Shown here: positions 1-9,967 of the stretch, one piece after another | How the letters are laid out: each line of letters starts with the position of its first letter | How positions within the stretch are numbered: the stretch's first letter is position 1 | Assembly: GCF_019834675.1 (NCBI RefSeq) | Contig: NZ_JABUBU010000003.1 | Coordinates: forward strand, 246,801-310,800 | DNA length: 64,000 bases | Reading direction: 5' to 3' | DNA from: Rhodococcoides corynebacterioides | Lineage (GTDB): Bacteria; Actinomycetota; Actinomycetes; Mycobacteriales; Mycobacteriaceae | Notes under the pieces: generated by a model | Database searches by the model: none | What the model was told of the DNA's origin: nothing | The model's input: the letters and a program-made list of their open reading frames with translations, nothing else | Made by a program: the position numbers and the translations under genes

Positions 1-570
1 CGCGCCCACGACGGCGGCGATGACCGGGGCGCTGACCGCGCCGGCCTTGGCGACGTCCTTGGCATCGGCGTCGAAGTTCTTCACCGCGCCGGCGACCTCG
101 TCGGCCGCGTGCTTGGCCTTGCCGGCCACCTGCGACGCCGCGTCCTGGGCGGTGTCGGCAGCCTTCTTGACGGCGTCGGGAGCATCGGACTGCTTGACCT
201 TGTCAGCAGCGTCGGACACGGTCTTCTCCGCCTTGTCCGCGGCGTCCGAGGCCGTGTCCTTCGCCTTGTCCGCGGCGTCGGCAGCCTTGTCCTGCGCCGC
301 GCTCGCGGCCTGGTCCGCCTTCTTCTCGGCCTTGTCCGCGACGTCGCCCGCCTTGTCGGCGAGGTCCTCGGCCTTGTCCTGTGCGGCGCCGGCCGCATCC
401 TTCGCGGCGTCGCCTGCCTTCTGCGCGGCCTGCTTGCCGTCGGCCTTGCTCTGCTGCGCCGCACCCTCGGTGCGCAGGCTGTCGTCGCCGGTGGCCTCGC
501 CGACCTTCTTCTTCGCGGCGCCCGCGGCCTCCTCGGCCTTGCTCTGTGCCTTGTCGACGAAATCAGCCAT
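1..570 (-). CDS. CsbD-like stress protein, 3' end beyond window
   Basis: Only the first 190 codons are present; the frame is still open at base 1. The ATG at 568-570 is preceded by AAAGGAG six bases upstream on the minus strand, which fixes the start. The N-terminus (MADFVDKAQSKAEEAAGAAK) resembles CsbD, a small general-stress family of unknown biochemistry. Instead of ending near residue 60-70 it continues as a long Ala/Lys/Asp helix-forming repeat (AADKA, ASDAADKAEK and similar) and then turns hydrophobic near residue 175 (SAPVI, AAVVGA), possibly a membrane anchor. The extended low-complexity helix also recalls LEA-like desiccation proteins. Family call is by resemblance; the function is inferred as stress or envelope protection. 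Confidence 0.6.
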   Translation of the reverse strand, partial: MADFVDKAQSKAEEAAGAAKKKVGEATGDDSLRTEGAAQQSKADGKQAAQKAGDAAKDAAGAAQDKAEDLADKAGDVADKAEKKADQAASAAQDKAADAADKAKDTASDAADKAEKTVSDAADKVKQSDAPDAVKKAADTAQDAASQVAGKAKHAADEVAGAVKNFDADAKDVAKAGAVSAPVIAAVVGA

Positions 571-744
571 GGTTCGCTCCTTTCGGCGCCGCCCGGTCCG
601 GGCGCGCTCGGTGTCTGAGGTCAGTCGTACGAAGAACGCGGAAGCGCACGCCGTCGTCACATGATCTACGTCACACCCGCGCCGGTGCGCAGGGGGTCTC
701 CACCGGTCCGTCGGCGTCGCCGGCTGCCCGTAAGGTCGTCACCC

Positions 745-1845
745 ATGGGTGCACAGCGACCGTTGTCCCGCGGGCAGAAGCGCGCCGCCAAGTCCGCCGC
801 CCGCCGCCGCAAACGCGGCGGCGCGCCGACACCGTCGACCATCGACAAGGCGCTCGGGCGGTTCTCCGACTGGCTCGACCAGGCCGAGGAGCCGGACTCG
901 GATCCGCGGGCCACCGTGCGGGTGATCGAGTCCCTGCTCCGCGAGCTGGACCGGGTGCGGCCGCAGTTCTCGGCGACGGGGTGGGTTCCGGACGACGCCC
1001 ACCTGGTGCTCGACGCCGCGGAATCGGTGCTGGCGCAGGACACGGACGAGGCCGACGACGCCGCACTGCACCTGGTGTTCTCGGCGCTCACCTATCTGGC
1101 GTTCCTCGACGAGTCCGACCTCTGGAGCGGCACCGACGCCGACTTCGAGCACTGCATGGACGACCTGACGTCCTTCGTCGACTCCATGCCCGACACCCTC
1201 ACCGCCGACGACGTGGAACTACCGGACGTGCCGGCCGAGGAGGAAGCGGCGGCCCTGGCGGACCTGCCGATGATCCCGCGGTGGGATGCGCTGATCGAGT
1301 GGTCGCGCAGCGGCGACGCCGTCAACGCGGCGACGGTGGGCGCGGCCCTGCGGGTGACCGTGCCGACCTCGACGTTCCAGGGACCCGCGGACGTTCCCGA
1401 GATCGCCGACCTTTGGTCCGGGGCTCTGCTCGGCGGCCTGGTCACGGCCGCGAACGGCGTGGCCGCCCCGGGACCGCAGGCCGACGCGTTCACCGCGCGC
1501 GACGTGCCGGCGTTGCGGGCCGCCGTGGCGGGGTACGTGAGCTCGACACTCTCCGCCGGGTCGGAGGTGGACGTCTCGGCGTCCGTCGCCGCGTCGTTCG
1601 TGGCCCAGACCGTGCTGGCCGCCATGACACCGGATCCGCCGGAGGGCAACCTCGACGAGGACTACGGCAGCCTCGAGGGCGAGGACCGCCGGACCGCCGA
1701 ACTGGTGACCGCGCACCTGAAGTCCCTCGTCGACGACGGCCTGCTGGTCGACGGCGAGGTGGTGCTGGTGCCGCCGCAGCTGCAACACGCCGTGCGTGAC
1801 GGGGTGGCGGAGGCCGACGTGTTCGGCAATCGTGACCTCGACTGA
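745..1845 (+). CDS. conserved hypothetical protein, basic N-terminus
   Basis: A 366-residue protein I do not recognise. The ATG at 745 was preferred to an in-frame ATG at 661 because the extra 28 residues are Arg/Pro-rich and look like untranslated sequence; neither start has a strong ribosome site. Residues 1-30 are strongly basic (GQKRAAKSAARRRKRGG), then the protein becomes acidic and helical (many Asp/Glu, DWLDQAEEPDSD, DDVELPDVPAEEEAAA). There is no signal peptide or membrane segment, so it is probably cytoplasmic. The basic tail could bind nucleic acid, but nothing else supports that. It stands alone between a divergent CsbD-like gene and a convergent ABC transporter operon. Confidence 0.65.
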   Translation: MGAQRPLSRGQKRAAKSAARRRKRGGAPTPSTIDKALGRFSDWLDQAEEPDSDPRATVRVIESLLRELDRVRPQFSATGWVPDDAHLVLDAAESVLAQDTDEADDAALHLVFSALTYLAFLDESDLWSGTDADFEHCMDDLTSFVDSMPDTLTADDVELPDVPAEEEAAALADLPMIPRWDALIEWSRSGDAVNAATVGAALRVTVPTSTFQGPADVPEIADLWSGALLGGLVTAANGVAAPGPQADAFTARDVPALRAAVAGYVSSTLSAGSEVDVSASVAASFVAQTVLAAMTPDPPEGNLDEDYGSLEGEDRRTAELVTAHLKSLVDDGLLVDGEVVLVPPQLQHAVRDGVAEADVFGNRDLD

Positions 1846-1850
1846 GTTCG

Positions 1851-1910
1851 CCCGACCCCGCCTGATCCCGCCCGACCCCGCCTGATCCCGCCTGATCCCG
1901 CCCGATCCCG
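1851..1910. repeat. six tandem 10-bp units
   Basis: Six consecutive 10-base units alternate between cccgaccccg and cctgatcccg (last unit cccgatcccg) right after the stop of the upstream unknown gene. The two unit types differ at two positions, so this looks like an expanded higher-order satellite in intergenic space. No coding role is seen. Confidence 0.85.
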
Positions 1911-1926
1911 GGCGGGCCGCCGAGTT

Positions 1927-1958
1927 CGGCGGCCCGGCGTCGAGACACCGGGCCGCCG
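1927..1958. terminator. bidirectional hairpin terminator
   Basis: A perfect 11-bp inverted repeat (CGGCGGCCCGG / CCGGGCCGCCG, 1927-1937 and 1948-1958) with a 10-base loop lies between two convergent genes, the unknown gene ending at 1845 and the binding-protein gene ending at 1980. There is no T-tract, as is common in high-GC actinobacteria. Confidence 0.6.
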
Positions 1959-1979
1959 CCACCTCAGCCCGCCACCACC

Positions 1980-3338
1980 TCAGCCCGCCGGCGGGGTGTC
2001 CGGAATCCCGCTCTCCGGCGGTGTCGCTCGCTCGCCGGTGTACTCCTCGACGGGGGCGTCACCGATGTCGGTCACGAGTACCGGCGTCAGGTTCTCCGGC
2101 ACACCGTTCCGGATGCGGTAGACGTTGGCCCCGGAGATGCCGAGATGGCTCTCGGGCGAATAGCGGAAGGGCGCGAGCTGCGGCCCCTCGAACGCCGCGC
2201 CGTCCGATTGCAGTGCGCTGACGATCGATTCGCGGGTCGGGTTCTCCCCGGCGGCCTGCAACGCCTGCACGAACGCGTAGGCGTGACTCATGCCGTAGAT
2301 GCGGTAGTTCGTCAGCGGCTCGTCCGCTCCGTTCTGCTCCCACACGCGCTGCCAGAGCTGGGTCCAGGGACTCTCCGCGTCGTCGGTGCCGTCGATGTAC
2401 TGCAGCGACAGGATGTTCTCCAGCGACGACGCGCCGTCGGTCACCGCTCCCTGCGAGAAGCGGCCCAGCAGGGAGCCGACGAGATCGACGTCGGACCCGA
2501 TCGAGGAGTAGAACCACTCCGGCGTGTAGTTCAGACGACGCGAGACCAGCTGGCTCAGCGCCGTGTACGACGGCACGTTGAACCCGAGCACCAGGTCCGC
2601 ACCGGATGCCTGCAATTGGGCGATCTGCGGTGCGACGTCGGTGTTGCCGGACGTGTAGCGCGCGACGCCGACGATCCGGTCTCCGAGGTACTGGCGGACG
2701 GCCTCCTCGCTGTCGCGGCCCAGATCGTCGTCCTGGAGGAAGAGACCGACCTTCGCGTCGGGGCGGTTCTCGAGGACCCAGTCCCCGATGATCTTGCCCT
2801 CGACCTGGTAGTCCGGCTGCCATCCGAAGGTGTTGGGGTACTTCTCCGGATCGTTGCCCCACATGATCGCGCCCGACGAGACGAAGAGGTCCGGGACGCC
2901 CTCCTCGTTGAGGAAGTCGATCACCGCGCTGTGCGTCGCCGTGCCGAGTCCACCCACCATCGCGAACACCTCGTCCTGGAGGACGAGTTCGTTGACCACC
3001 TGCGTCGTCGTGGTCGGGTCGTAGGAATCGTCACGCACCACGTACTCGATCTGCCGACCGTTCACCCCGCCGGCGGCGTTGACGAAGTCGAAGTACGCCT
3101 TGGCGCCGGTGGGGATCTCGCTGTAGCCCGGTGCCGCCACGCCGGTCAGCGGATAGTGGGCGCCGATCTTGACCGTCGTGTCGGTGATCCCGACGGTGGA
3201 CCCTTCCGACGAGGTCTCGCCCTCCTCGCGGCCGCCGGCGCCGCAGGACACGGCCATCAGTGCGGCCGCCGCGAGTGCCGTGGACCGCAGGGCCCAGCGC
3301 CGCGGACCCGTTCTCCTCGGTTGCGTCTCGTGTGTCAT
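1980..3338 (-). CDS. ABC transporter substrate-binding lipoprotein (Peripla_BP_6 type)
   Basis: A 452-residue lipoprotein that would capture the substrate of the adjacent liv-type importer outside the cell. The N-terminus has a basic stretch, a hydrophobic core and a lipobox ending LMAVSCGAGG, so the Cys is the predicted lipidation site. The mature part (TVKIGAHYPLTG, GGVNGRQIEYVVRDD, VFAMVGGLGTATHSAV) is characteristic of LivK/Peripla_BP_6 receptors. The start ATG (3336-3338) has GAAGGAAGGG upstream and overlaps the livM stop as ATGA, so it is translationally coupled and last in the operon. The ligand cannot be read from sequence: branched-chain amino acids, amides and aromatic or short acids are all bound by this family. 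Confidence 0.88.
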   Translation of the reverse strand: MTHETQPRRTGPRRWALRSTALAAAALMAVSCGAGGREEGETSSEGSTVGITDTTVKIGAHYPLTGVAAPGYSEIPTGAKAYFDFVNAAGGVNGRQIEYVVRDDSYDPTTTTQVVNELVLQDEVFAMVGGLGTATHSAVIDFLNEEGVPDLFVSSGAIMWGNDPEKYPNTFGWQPDYQVEGKIIGDWVLENRPDAKVGLFLQDDDLGRDSEEAVRQYLGDRIVGVARYTSGNTDVAPQIAQLQASGADLVLGFNVPSYTALSQLVSRRLNYTPEWFYSSIGSDVDLVGSLLGRFSQGAVTDGASSLENILSLQYIDGTDDAESPWTQLWQRVWEQNGADEPLTNYRIYGMSHAYAFVQALQAAGENPTRESIVSALQSDGAAFEGPQLAPFRYSPESHLGISGANVYRIRNGVPENLTPVLVTDIGDAPVEEYTGERATPPESGIPDTPPAG

Positions 3339-4492
3339 CGCGTCCCTTCCTTCTCGGGGTCGTTCGGGGCGTGCGGATCGGGGCCGGTCCGCGTGGCTCT
3401 GCTCAGCCGGTAGCGCAGGTAGCGCGTCCGCACGGTGCCGACCAGCCCGAGCGGAGCGAAGAGGATCACCAGGACGGTGAAGATGCCCGTGACCAGGGGC
3501 GCCAGTTCGGCCGCCTGCAAGCTGGTCAGTCCACCGTCGAGGCCGAGGTTGGTGACCACGGGCGGGATGTACGTCAACAGCGCCGCGCCGAGCAGCGCAC
3601 CGCTGAGGGTGCCCAGCCCGCCGATGACCACCGCCGAGAGCAACGTCAGCGACAGCACCAGCGTGAACCCACTGGGCGCCGCGATCCTCGACGCCATGGC
3701 CATCACCGCCCCGGCCGCACCGGCGCACGCGGCACTGACGACGAACGCCAGAATCCTGCTGCGCGCCAGGTCGATTCCCGCGATCTCCGCCGCGACGTCG
3801 TCGTCACGCACCGCGCGCCACTGGCGCCCGACGCGGCCGACCGAGAGGTTGGCGAGGACGACGAACACGACGACGAGCAGGAACCACGACACGTAGGCGA
3901 GGAACTTGGTGGAGGTGAGCTCGTTCCCGGTGACGAAGTACGCGATGTCGTCGAGCGCGCGCGGCACGTCCGGGGACGGCACGATCAGTCCCTGTTCCCC
4001 GCCGAGATACTCCGAGAAGTACAGCGCGAGACCGGGAACCGCCACCGCCAGAGCGAGGGTCGCGCCCGCGAGATACGGCCCGTGCAGCCGGGCCGCGGCC
4101 AGACCGACGACGACGCCGACCACGCCGGCGGTGACGGTCGCCGCCAGCAGCACCAGGGGAACGGACCATCCGGATGCGTTCGCGCGCAACATCAGTGCGG
4201 CGGTGTAGGCGCCGATGGCCATGAACGCCCCGTGGCCGAGAGACAACTGCCCGTTGAGTCCGGTGAGCACGGTCAGCCCGCCGGCCGCCACCGCCAGGTA
4301 GGCGACGGACGTCAGTTGGCTCTGGCGGAAGGTGCTCACGCTCTCGAGGACGAGGACGATCACGACGACGGCCAGCAGGGCCCCGAGCAGGTGCCGGCGC
4401 ACCGGGGTGGCGACGAGGCGACCGAGGCGTCCGAAGCGGCCGGTCTCCGCCGTCGAGGTCGACGGCGGGCGGGATCGGGTGGGTGCGGTCAT
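3335..4492 (-). CDS. livM: branched-chain amino acid-type ABC permease, LivM
   Basis: Inner-membrane permease of 385 residues with about ten hydrophobic segments. The conserved core (LTVLTGLNGQLSLGHGAFMA) and the later GGLGTLSGALLGAALLTYIPP are typical of LivM. It pairs with LivH to form the translocation pore. It starts one base after the livH stop (TGA, one base, ATG) and overlaps the downstream binding-protein gene by four bases. The first 25 or so residues are Ser/Thr/Arg-rich and cytoplasmic; the C-terminus is basic. Substrate is as uncertain as for the binding protein. Confidence 0.9.
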   Translation of the reverse strand: MTAPTRSRPPSTSTAETGRFGRLGRLVATPVRRHLLGALLAVVVIVLVLESVSTFRQSQLTSVAYLAVAAGGLTVLTGLNGQLSLGHGAFMAIGAYTAALMLRANASGWSVPLVLLAATVTAGVVGVVVGLAAARLHGPYLAGATLALAVAVPGLALYFSEYLGGEQGLIVPSPDVPRALDDIAYFVTGNELTSTKFLAYVSWFLLVVVFVVLANLSVGRVGRQWRAVRDDDVAAEIAGIDLARSRILAFVVSAACAGAAGAVMAMASRIAAPSGFTLVLSLTLLSAVVIGGLGTLSGALLGAALLTYIPPVVTNLGLDGGLTSLQAAELAPLVTGIFTVLVILFAPLGLVGTVRTRYLRYRLSRATRTGPDPHAPNDPEKEGTR

Positions 4493-4493
4493 G

Positions 4494-5411
4494 TCAGACC
4501 CTCCTGGCCGAGGCGGCGGCGAACAATCCGTTGGGGCGCACCAGCAGAACGACGATGAGGATCACCAGGGCCGCGAACGACACCAGGTCCTGGCCGACGT
4601 ACCCGCTGACCGCGGACAGCCCGACCCCCATGAGCAGTCCCCCGACGACCGCGCCGACGGGACTGTCGAGACCTCCGAGCACGGCCGCGACGAAGCCGAA
4701 GACGACCACCGAATCCATGTAACCGGGGTGGACCAGCGACCCGCCCGCGATGAGCAGTCCGGCCACCGATCCCACGGCCGCGGCCAGGGCCCAGCCGAGG
4801 GTCAGCATGCGACCCACCCGCACCCCGAGCAGACGCGACACCTCCTGACTGAATGCGCTGGCGCGCATGGTCAGACCGAGGTCGGTGAAGCGGAACAGGG
4901 CCACCAACGCGGCGAGCACCACCAGGACCGCGACGACGGTGTAGACGTCGTTCCCCGTCAGCGCGACGTCGACGGACCCGATGCGTTGTCCGTCGAGCCC
5001 GAACGGCGCCGGGAACGAACGGAACTGGTTGCCGAAGACCAACGCCGCCACGGCGTGGATCACGATGAACAGCCCGAGGGTGAGGATCACCGGATTGATG
5101 TGCGACGCACTGTCGACGTACCGAATGATCAGGCGCTCGACGAGTGCGCCCAGGATCAGGCCGGACAGGAGCGCCACGCCGAACCCGATCCAGTAGGAGT
5201 AGCCGGCGTCGATGACGGTCAGGGCGACGTAGGTGGTGATCATCGCCATCGGCGCCTGCGCGAAGTTGACGATGCGGGTGGACCGCCAGATGAGCACCAA
5301 CGCGAGGGCGAACGCGGCGTAGATCATCCCGTTGGTGATGCCGTTGATGACGATGGTGAGGAGTTGCTGCACCGCTTGGCCTTTCGAGATCGGGAGGGCC
5401 GTCGTGGCCAT
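4494..5411 (-). CDS. livH: branched-chain amino acid-type ABC permease, LivH
   Basis: A 305-residue multi-spanning permease. The motif NGITNGMIYAAFALALVLIW and the later GGLDSPVGAVVGGLLMGVGL are hallmarks of LivH. I place the start at ATG 5409-5411 (MATTALPISKGQAVQQLLT), because the open frame upstream of it is Arg/Ser/Cys-rich with no resemblance to a permease. It follows livF after 25 bases and is one base from livM. Partner of LivM in the membrane complex. Confidence 0.9.
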   Translation of the reverse strand: MATTALPISKGQAVQQLLTIVINGITNGMIYAAFALALVLIWRSTRIVNFAQAPMAMITTYVALTVIDAGYSYWIGFGVALLSGLILGALVERLIIRYVDSASHINPVILTLGLFIVIHAVAALVFGNQFRSFPAPFGLDGQRIGSVDVALTGNDVYTVVAVLVVLAALVALFRFTDLGLTMRASAFSQEVSRLLGVRVGRMLTLGWALAAAVGSVAGLLIAGGSLVHPGYMDSVVVFGFVAAVLGGLDSPVGAVVGGLLMGVGLSAVSGYVGQDLVSFAALVILIVVLLVRPNGLFAAASARRV

Positions 5412-5436
5412 GAGGTCCGGAGTGCGCTCGCGGGGA

Positions 5437-6169
<733 letters not shown>

Positions 6170-6180
<11 letters not shown>

Positions 6181-6973
6181 GGTCCACCTCGTCTCCCAGG
6201 TACGCGGCGAGCACCGCGGGGTCCCGACGCACCCGGTCGGGAGTCCCGCGGGCGATGACCTTGCCGAAATCGAGCACCACCAGGTGGTCGCAGACGCTCA
6301 TGACCAGATCCATGTGGTGCTCGACCAGCAGAATGGACATGCGCGTGGTCAACGACCGCATCGTCTCGGCGAGGTCGTCCATTTCCGCGTCGGACAGTCC
6401 CGACGCGGGTTCGTCGAGCAGCAGCAGAGTCGGTTCCGACACGAGAGCGCGAGCGAGCGCGACCTTCTTGCGGACCGCGTACGGCAGGCTGGGCGGATAC
6501 CGCGACGCATGACCGTCGATGCCGAGCTCGACGAGCACGGCCAGTGCGCGATCCCGGAGCGCCGCGGTGTCCCGGCCCGCCGATCGCAGCCCCAGGAGGG
6601 CGCTCACGACCCCGGTGGTGGAGAGGTGGTCCGCGCCGACCATGACGTTGTCCAGGACGGTCATGCGGTCGAACAGCCCGAGGCCCTGCAGGGTGCGGCT
6701 CATGCCCAGTCGAGGTAGATCCTTCGGCCGGAGGCGCGCGATCGACTCGCCGCTGCGGACCACCGAGCCCGCCTGCGGCCGCACCAGCCCGCAGGCCACG
6801 TTGAACAGCGTGGTCTTGCCGGCGCCGTTGGGCCCGATCACGCCGAGGATCTCGCCCGAGCCGACCGAAAGACCGACGTCGGACAGGGCCGTGATGCCGC
6901 CGAACTCGACCGTGACGTCGGTCAGGGCGAACACGGATTCGGTCGTGATGGGTGACGGTTCGGTCAGCGGCAC
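6170..6973 (-). CDS. livG: ABC ATPase, LivG
   Basis: First gene of the importer operon. Walker A is GPNGAGKTTLFN and Walker B LLLLDEPASGLSD. The ABC signature is atypical: LPYAVRKKVALARAL instead of an LSxGQ loop, a divergence seen in part of the LivG family. Two in-frame GTG starts exist; I chose the one at 6971-6973 because GAGGTGG lies six bases upstream, while the one at 7004-7006 has no ribosome site. That gives 267 residues, close to the usual LivG length. Confidence 0.88.
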
Positions 6974-7123
6974 AGTGGTCCACCTCACAGTTCGGGTGGC
7001 ACTCACTATGGACGCTGCGCACAGTCCTGGATATGGGCGGAGCGCACAAATCTGATGGGTTCCGGGGCACTGTTTTCGGTCATTTCACCCCGTTCTCCGG
7101 GCGCGGTGCGCAAAGCTCTGCTC
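6974..7123. promoter_or_regulatory. divergent control region between liv operon and PucR-type regulator
   Basis: About 150 bases separate the livG start from the chosen start of the regulator. It holds a direct repeat GCGCACA at 7017-7023 and 7042-7048 (25 bases apart, same face of the helix within error), flanking a relatively AT-rich stretch (ggatatggg). This arrangement suits a regulator that controls both itself and the importer. Operator assignment is inference only. Confidence 0.35.
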
Positions 7124-8458
7124 ATGGGCTCGCCGTCGCACGGCCCGGCGACACCGCCGTACGGACCCGCCGGACCCCCGTCCGGCCGAGGTGACGTCGG
7201 CCGTGCCCGCGCCCGCACGACGGGGGTGCTCGCGCGCCTGTCGCCGGCGGAACGCGACGCGGTGCGTCGGGCCTGGGCGACCCTGCTCCCCGAGTCCGAC
7301 GCCCTCGCGGACTCCATCACCCTGGCCCTGTTCGAGCAGGACCCGGAGTACATGGCGGCCGGCTCGGACATCCCGTCGATCGTGCGCTCCAGCACGCGCG
7401 AACACATCCGGCTCGGGCTGCGTCGGCTGAGCGGCATGCCGGATTCACCCGAGGCGACGACGGACGTGTGGCGACGGACGGGGCGCGAGCGCGCACGCCA
7501 GGGCATCCCGATGGAGCTGGTGCTCAAGGCCTACACCCTGGGGTCCCGGACGCTGTGGGAGGAGTTGGCCGCCGCGGTGGCCGAGAAGCCGTCGTTGCTC
7601 GAGGCGCGGCTGCTTCTGGTTGCGGGACAACGTCTCTGGCAGGCGCTCGACACCCAGAACACCATTCTGGTGGACGCGTACCGGCGCGAGACCGCGCGCA
7701 TGCAGCAGCGCGACCTGTCGAAGATCCTCTCGGTGCTCGACGGTCTGCGCGACGGCCGCGGCGCGGACCCGCAGTTCGCCGCCGACGCCCGAGCGACGTT
7801 GGGGCTCGGCACATCCCAGGCGATCGCCTGCGCCGTCGGCGCGGTGTCGGACCTGGGCGAGCCCCCGCTGGCCGCACCCGAGGACACGGTCGACGCCGTG
7901 ACCACGTCGTCCTTCTGGCACGTCCGCGACGGGGTGCAGTTCGGCCTCCTCGGCCTCGGGCCGGGCGGCGCATCCGCCGTGGCGGACGCCGTGGCTCCCC
8001 GCGCGACCGGCGCGGTGGGCATCGCGGCGTCGGCGGACGGGCTGGCGTCGTTCGCCTCCGCGTATCGCACCGCGGCCCGCGCCGCCGCGACCGTCGCGGC
8101 CGGAGACCGCCTCGCCGTCGTCGCCACCGACCGATTGCCCGCCATCGTCGTCTCCGCGGACGACGAGATCGCCGAGCTGATCGAAGGGCACGCGTTCGGC
8201 GACCTGCTGCACCAACCTGCGGCCACGCGGGACACGCTGCTGCGCACGCTAGCGCACGTCCTGGTGGCGGACGGCTCCCCCACCAATGCGGCCAAACTGC
8301 TCTACTGCCACCGCAACACCGTCATCTACCGGATGCGGCAGGTGGAGGACCTGACCGGCCGCAGTACGGCCGATCCCGACGACCGACTGATCCTGACCCT
8401 GGCCCTGGTGCGGTCGGGCCACTGGGCGGATGCGGTGGGAGCGGCCGAGTCGCGCTGA
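7124..8458 (+). CDS. PucR/CdaR-type transcriptional regulator
   Basis: A 444-residue regulator from the ATG at 7124 (an in-frame ATG at 7055 would add 23 residues; neither start is decisive). Residues about 1-30 are Pro/Gly-rich. Next comes a helical domain (LSPAERDAVRRAWATLLPES, REHIRLGLRRLSG) like the RsbRD N-terminal sensor found in many actinobacterial PucR proteins, then a central GGDEF-like/PucR segment. The C-terminus carries the HTH_30 helix-turn-helix (NAAKLLYCHRNTVIYRMRQV, then EDLTGR). It is transcribed divergently from the liv operon, so it probably controls uptake of that substrate. Confidence 0.8.
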   Translation: MGSPSHGPATPPYGPAGPPSGRGDVGRARARTTGVLARLSPAERDAVRRAWATLLPESDALADSITLALFEQDPEYMAAGSDIPSIVRSSTREHIRLGLRRLSGMPDSPEATTDVWRRTGRERARQGIPMELVLKAYTLGSRTLWEELAAAVAEKPSLLEARLLLVAGQRLWQALDTQNTILVDAYRRETARMQQRDLSKILSVLDGLRDGRGADPQFAADARATLGLGTSQAIACAVGAVSDLGEPPLAAPEDTVDAVTTSSFWHVRDGVQFGLLGLGPGGASAVADAVAPRATGAVGIAASADGLASFASAYRTAARAAATVAAGDRLAVVATDRLPAIVVSADDEIAELIEGHAFGDLLHQPAATRDTLLRTLAHVLVADGSPTNAAKLLYCHRNTVIYRMRQVEDLTGRSTADPDDRLILTLALVRSGHWADAVGAAESR

Positions 8459-8542
8459 ATGGAACCGCGCGGACCCGCGCTGCGTCGAACCTCCGCAGGG
8501 GATCGGTGACCCCGTCACCGCGGACAGCCGGAGGGGATACGC

Positions 8543-9967
8543 ATGAGCGGCATGGACACGCTCGGGGTACTGGTGGACACGGCTCGGGACGTCGGGGCGC
8601 ACGCGATCGACCGGGCGAGGGTCGCCCTGCACGATCTGGTGACCGGTGACGACAGCGAGCGCCTCGCCGCCGGGGAACGCGCCCTCGCCCGATACCGGGA
8701 CCTCGCGGGCAGCGTCACCGGGCCGTCGGGTGCCCCCGGCGGTGTGGTGCCCGAGGCCTTCGAGGCCATGTCGCACCCCGCCATCTGGGGACACGCCGCG
8801 GAGCTGACGCCGGCGATGCTCGACGCGGGGGCGGAGACCTGGCGCATGGCACACGAGCGCCTCGCCGCGGCGGTGACCACGCTGTGGCGCGACCTCGAGG
8901 CCGTCCTCGGCTCCGACTGGGAGGGCATGGCGGCCGACGCCGCCCTCGCGGCGGTGGCGGCCTACCGCGATCGATCGCTGAACTCGGTGGACCTGATGGG
9001 CGTGGTGTCCGCCGAACTCGACGTGGCTCGTCACGGCCTGGCCGCCACCCGGGAGAGCGTGCCGCCTCCGCAGTCCTTCACGCCCTCCGACTTCGCCCGC
9101 GTCGCCGTCACCACGCTGTCCCTGAACCCGATGGCGTCGGCGCACAGCGTGACCGCACTCTTCGCCGAGGAGGAGGAACGACGCGCCGAGGCCGTCGCGG
9201 TGATGAAAAGCGTGTACGTCCCGACGGTCCTGCGGGCCGACAGTTCCGTCCCCGCCCTGCCGCCACCGGTCGACCCGGCACCGGGCAGCACCGTCGAGGG
9301 CGGTGGTGGCAGCGGCGGTACCGGCGGTCCGAGCGCCGAGACGGCGTTCGGCGCGGGGTCGGCCGTCACACCCGTCGGGACCGCGCCGGCCTTCGCCGAC
9401 ACGGTCGCCGCGTCGGCCGCCGCACCCGAAGCGCCCGGCGGCGCTGCGGCCGGGGACCGCGCGGCCGCCGTGTCTCCCGCGGGGGCGGGCTCCGGCGCCC
9501 CACCCGCGGGCTCGGCTGCGGGCACGGCGCCCGGTGGCGTGACGTCGGCCGGGTCGTCGGCGTGGGGGCCGGCGTCGTCGGCGCCCGCGTCGGCCGGATC
9601 CGCGCGGGCAGGGACGTCGGGATCCGGGACGTCTCGCGGCGCGGCACGGTCGGGCTCCGGCGGGGCCGGTCGCGGTGGATCGGGCGGCGCGCCGGGACAC
9701 GCTCGCGGTCCGGCCGACGGGGCGGGGACGCGGATACTCGGGGAGCGCGCCGTCGCGCCCGCCGGGTCGCTCGGGTCGGCGGCGTCCGGAACCGGCGGCG
9801 GCGCGGTCGCTCGGGGCGGGATGATGGGCCCGGCCGCGATGATGCCCGGCCGCGGCGGAGGCGACGACAGCGAGCATCGCCCGGCCGCCCGCTACCTCGT
9901 CACCGCGGACAACGGCGATGCGCTGGTGGGAGATCTGCCGCTGGTCGCCCCGCCGGTCATCGGATGA
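8543..9967 (+). CDS. PPE/WXG-like ESX-associated protein with Gly/Ala-rich tail
   Basis: A 474-residue protein with GGAGGGG seven bases before its ATG. Residues 1-190 are helical and include SDWEGMAADAALAAVAAY, a W-x-G turn between helices like that of WXG100/PPE/EspB proteins. A conserved-looking linker (MKSVYVPTVLRADSSVPALP) follows, and the last ~220 residues are Gly/Ala/Ser/Pro low complexity. There is no Sec or Tat signal, fitting type VII secretion. The next gene is an EspG-like chaperone overlapping by four bases, which is the main reason to call this its cargo. No ESX membrane genes (eccB-E, mycP) are in the window. Confidence 0.65.
   Translation: MSGMDTLGVLVDTARDVGAHAIDRARVALHDLVTGDDSERLAAGERALARYRDLAGSVTGPSGAPGGVVPEAFEAMSHPAIWGHAAELTPAMLDAGAETWRMAHERLAAAVTTLWRDLEAVLGSDWEGMAADAALAAVAAYRDRSLNSVDLMGVVSAELDVARHGLAATRESVPPPQSFTPSDFARVAVTTLSLNPMASAHSVTALFAEEEERRAEAVAVMKSVYVPTVLRADSSVPALPPPVDPAPGSTVEGGGGSGGTGGPSAETAFGAGSAVTPVGTAPAFADTVAASAAAPEAPGGAAAGDRAAAVSPAGAGSGAPPAGSAAGTAPGGVTSAGSSAWGPASSAPASAGSARAGTSGSGTSRGAARSGSGGAGRGGSGGAPGHARGPADGAGTRILGERAVAPAGSLGSAASGTGGGAVARGGMMGPAAMMPGRGGGDDSEHRPAARYLVTADNGDALVGDLPLVAPPVIG

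Noticed and set aside
381..1799. Large Arg-rich plus-strand open frame overlapping the unknown gene at 745-1845
   Set aside because: Its composition (runs of Arg/Gly/Pro) is typical of an off-frame reading of GC-rich DNA, while the frame at 745 has balanced composition and normal codon bias.
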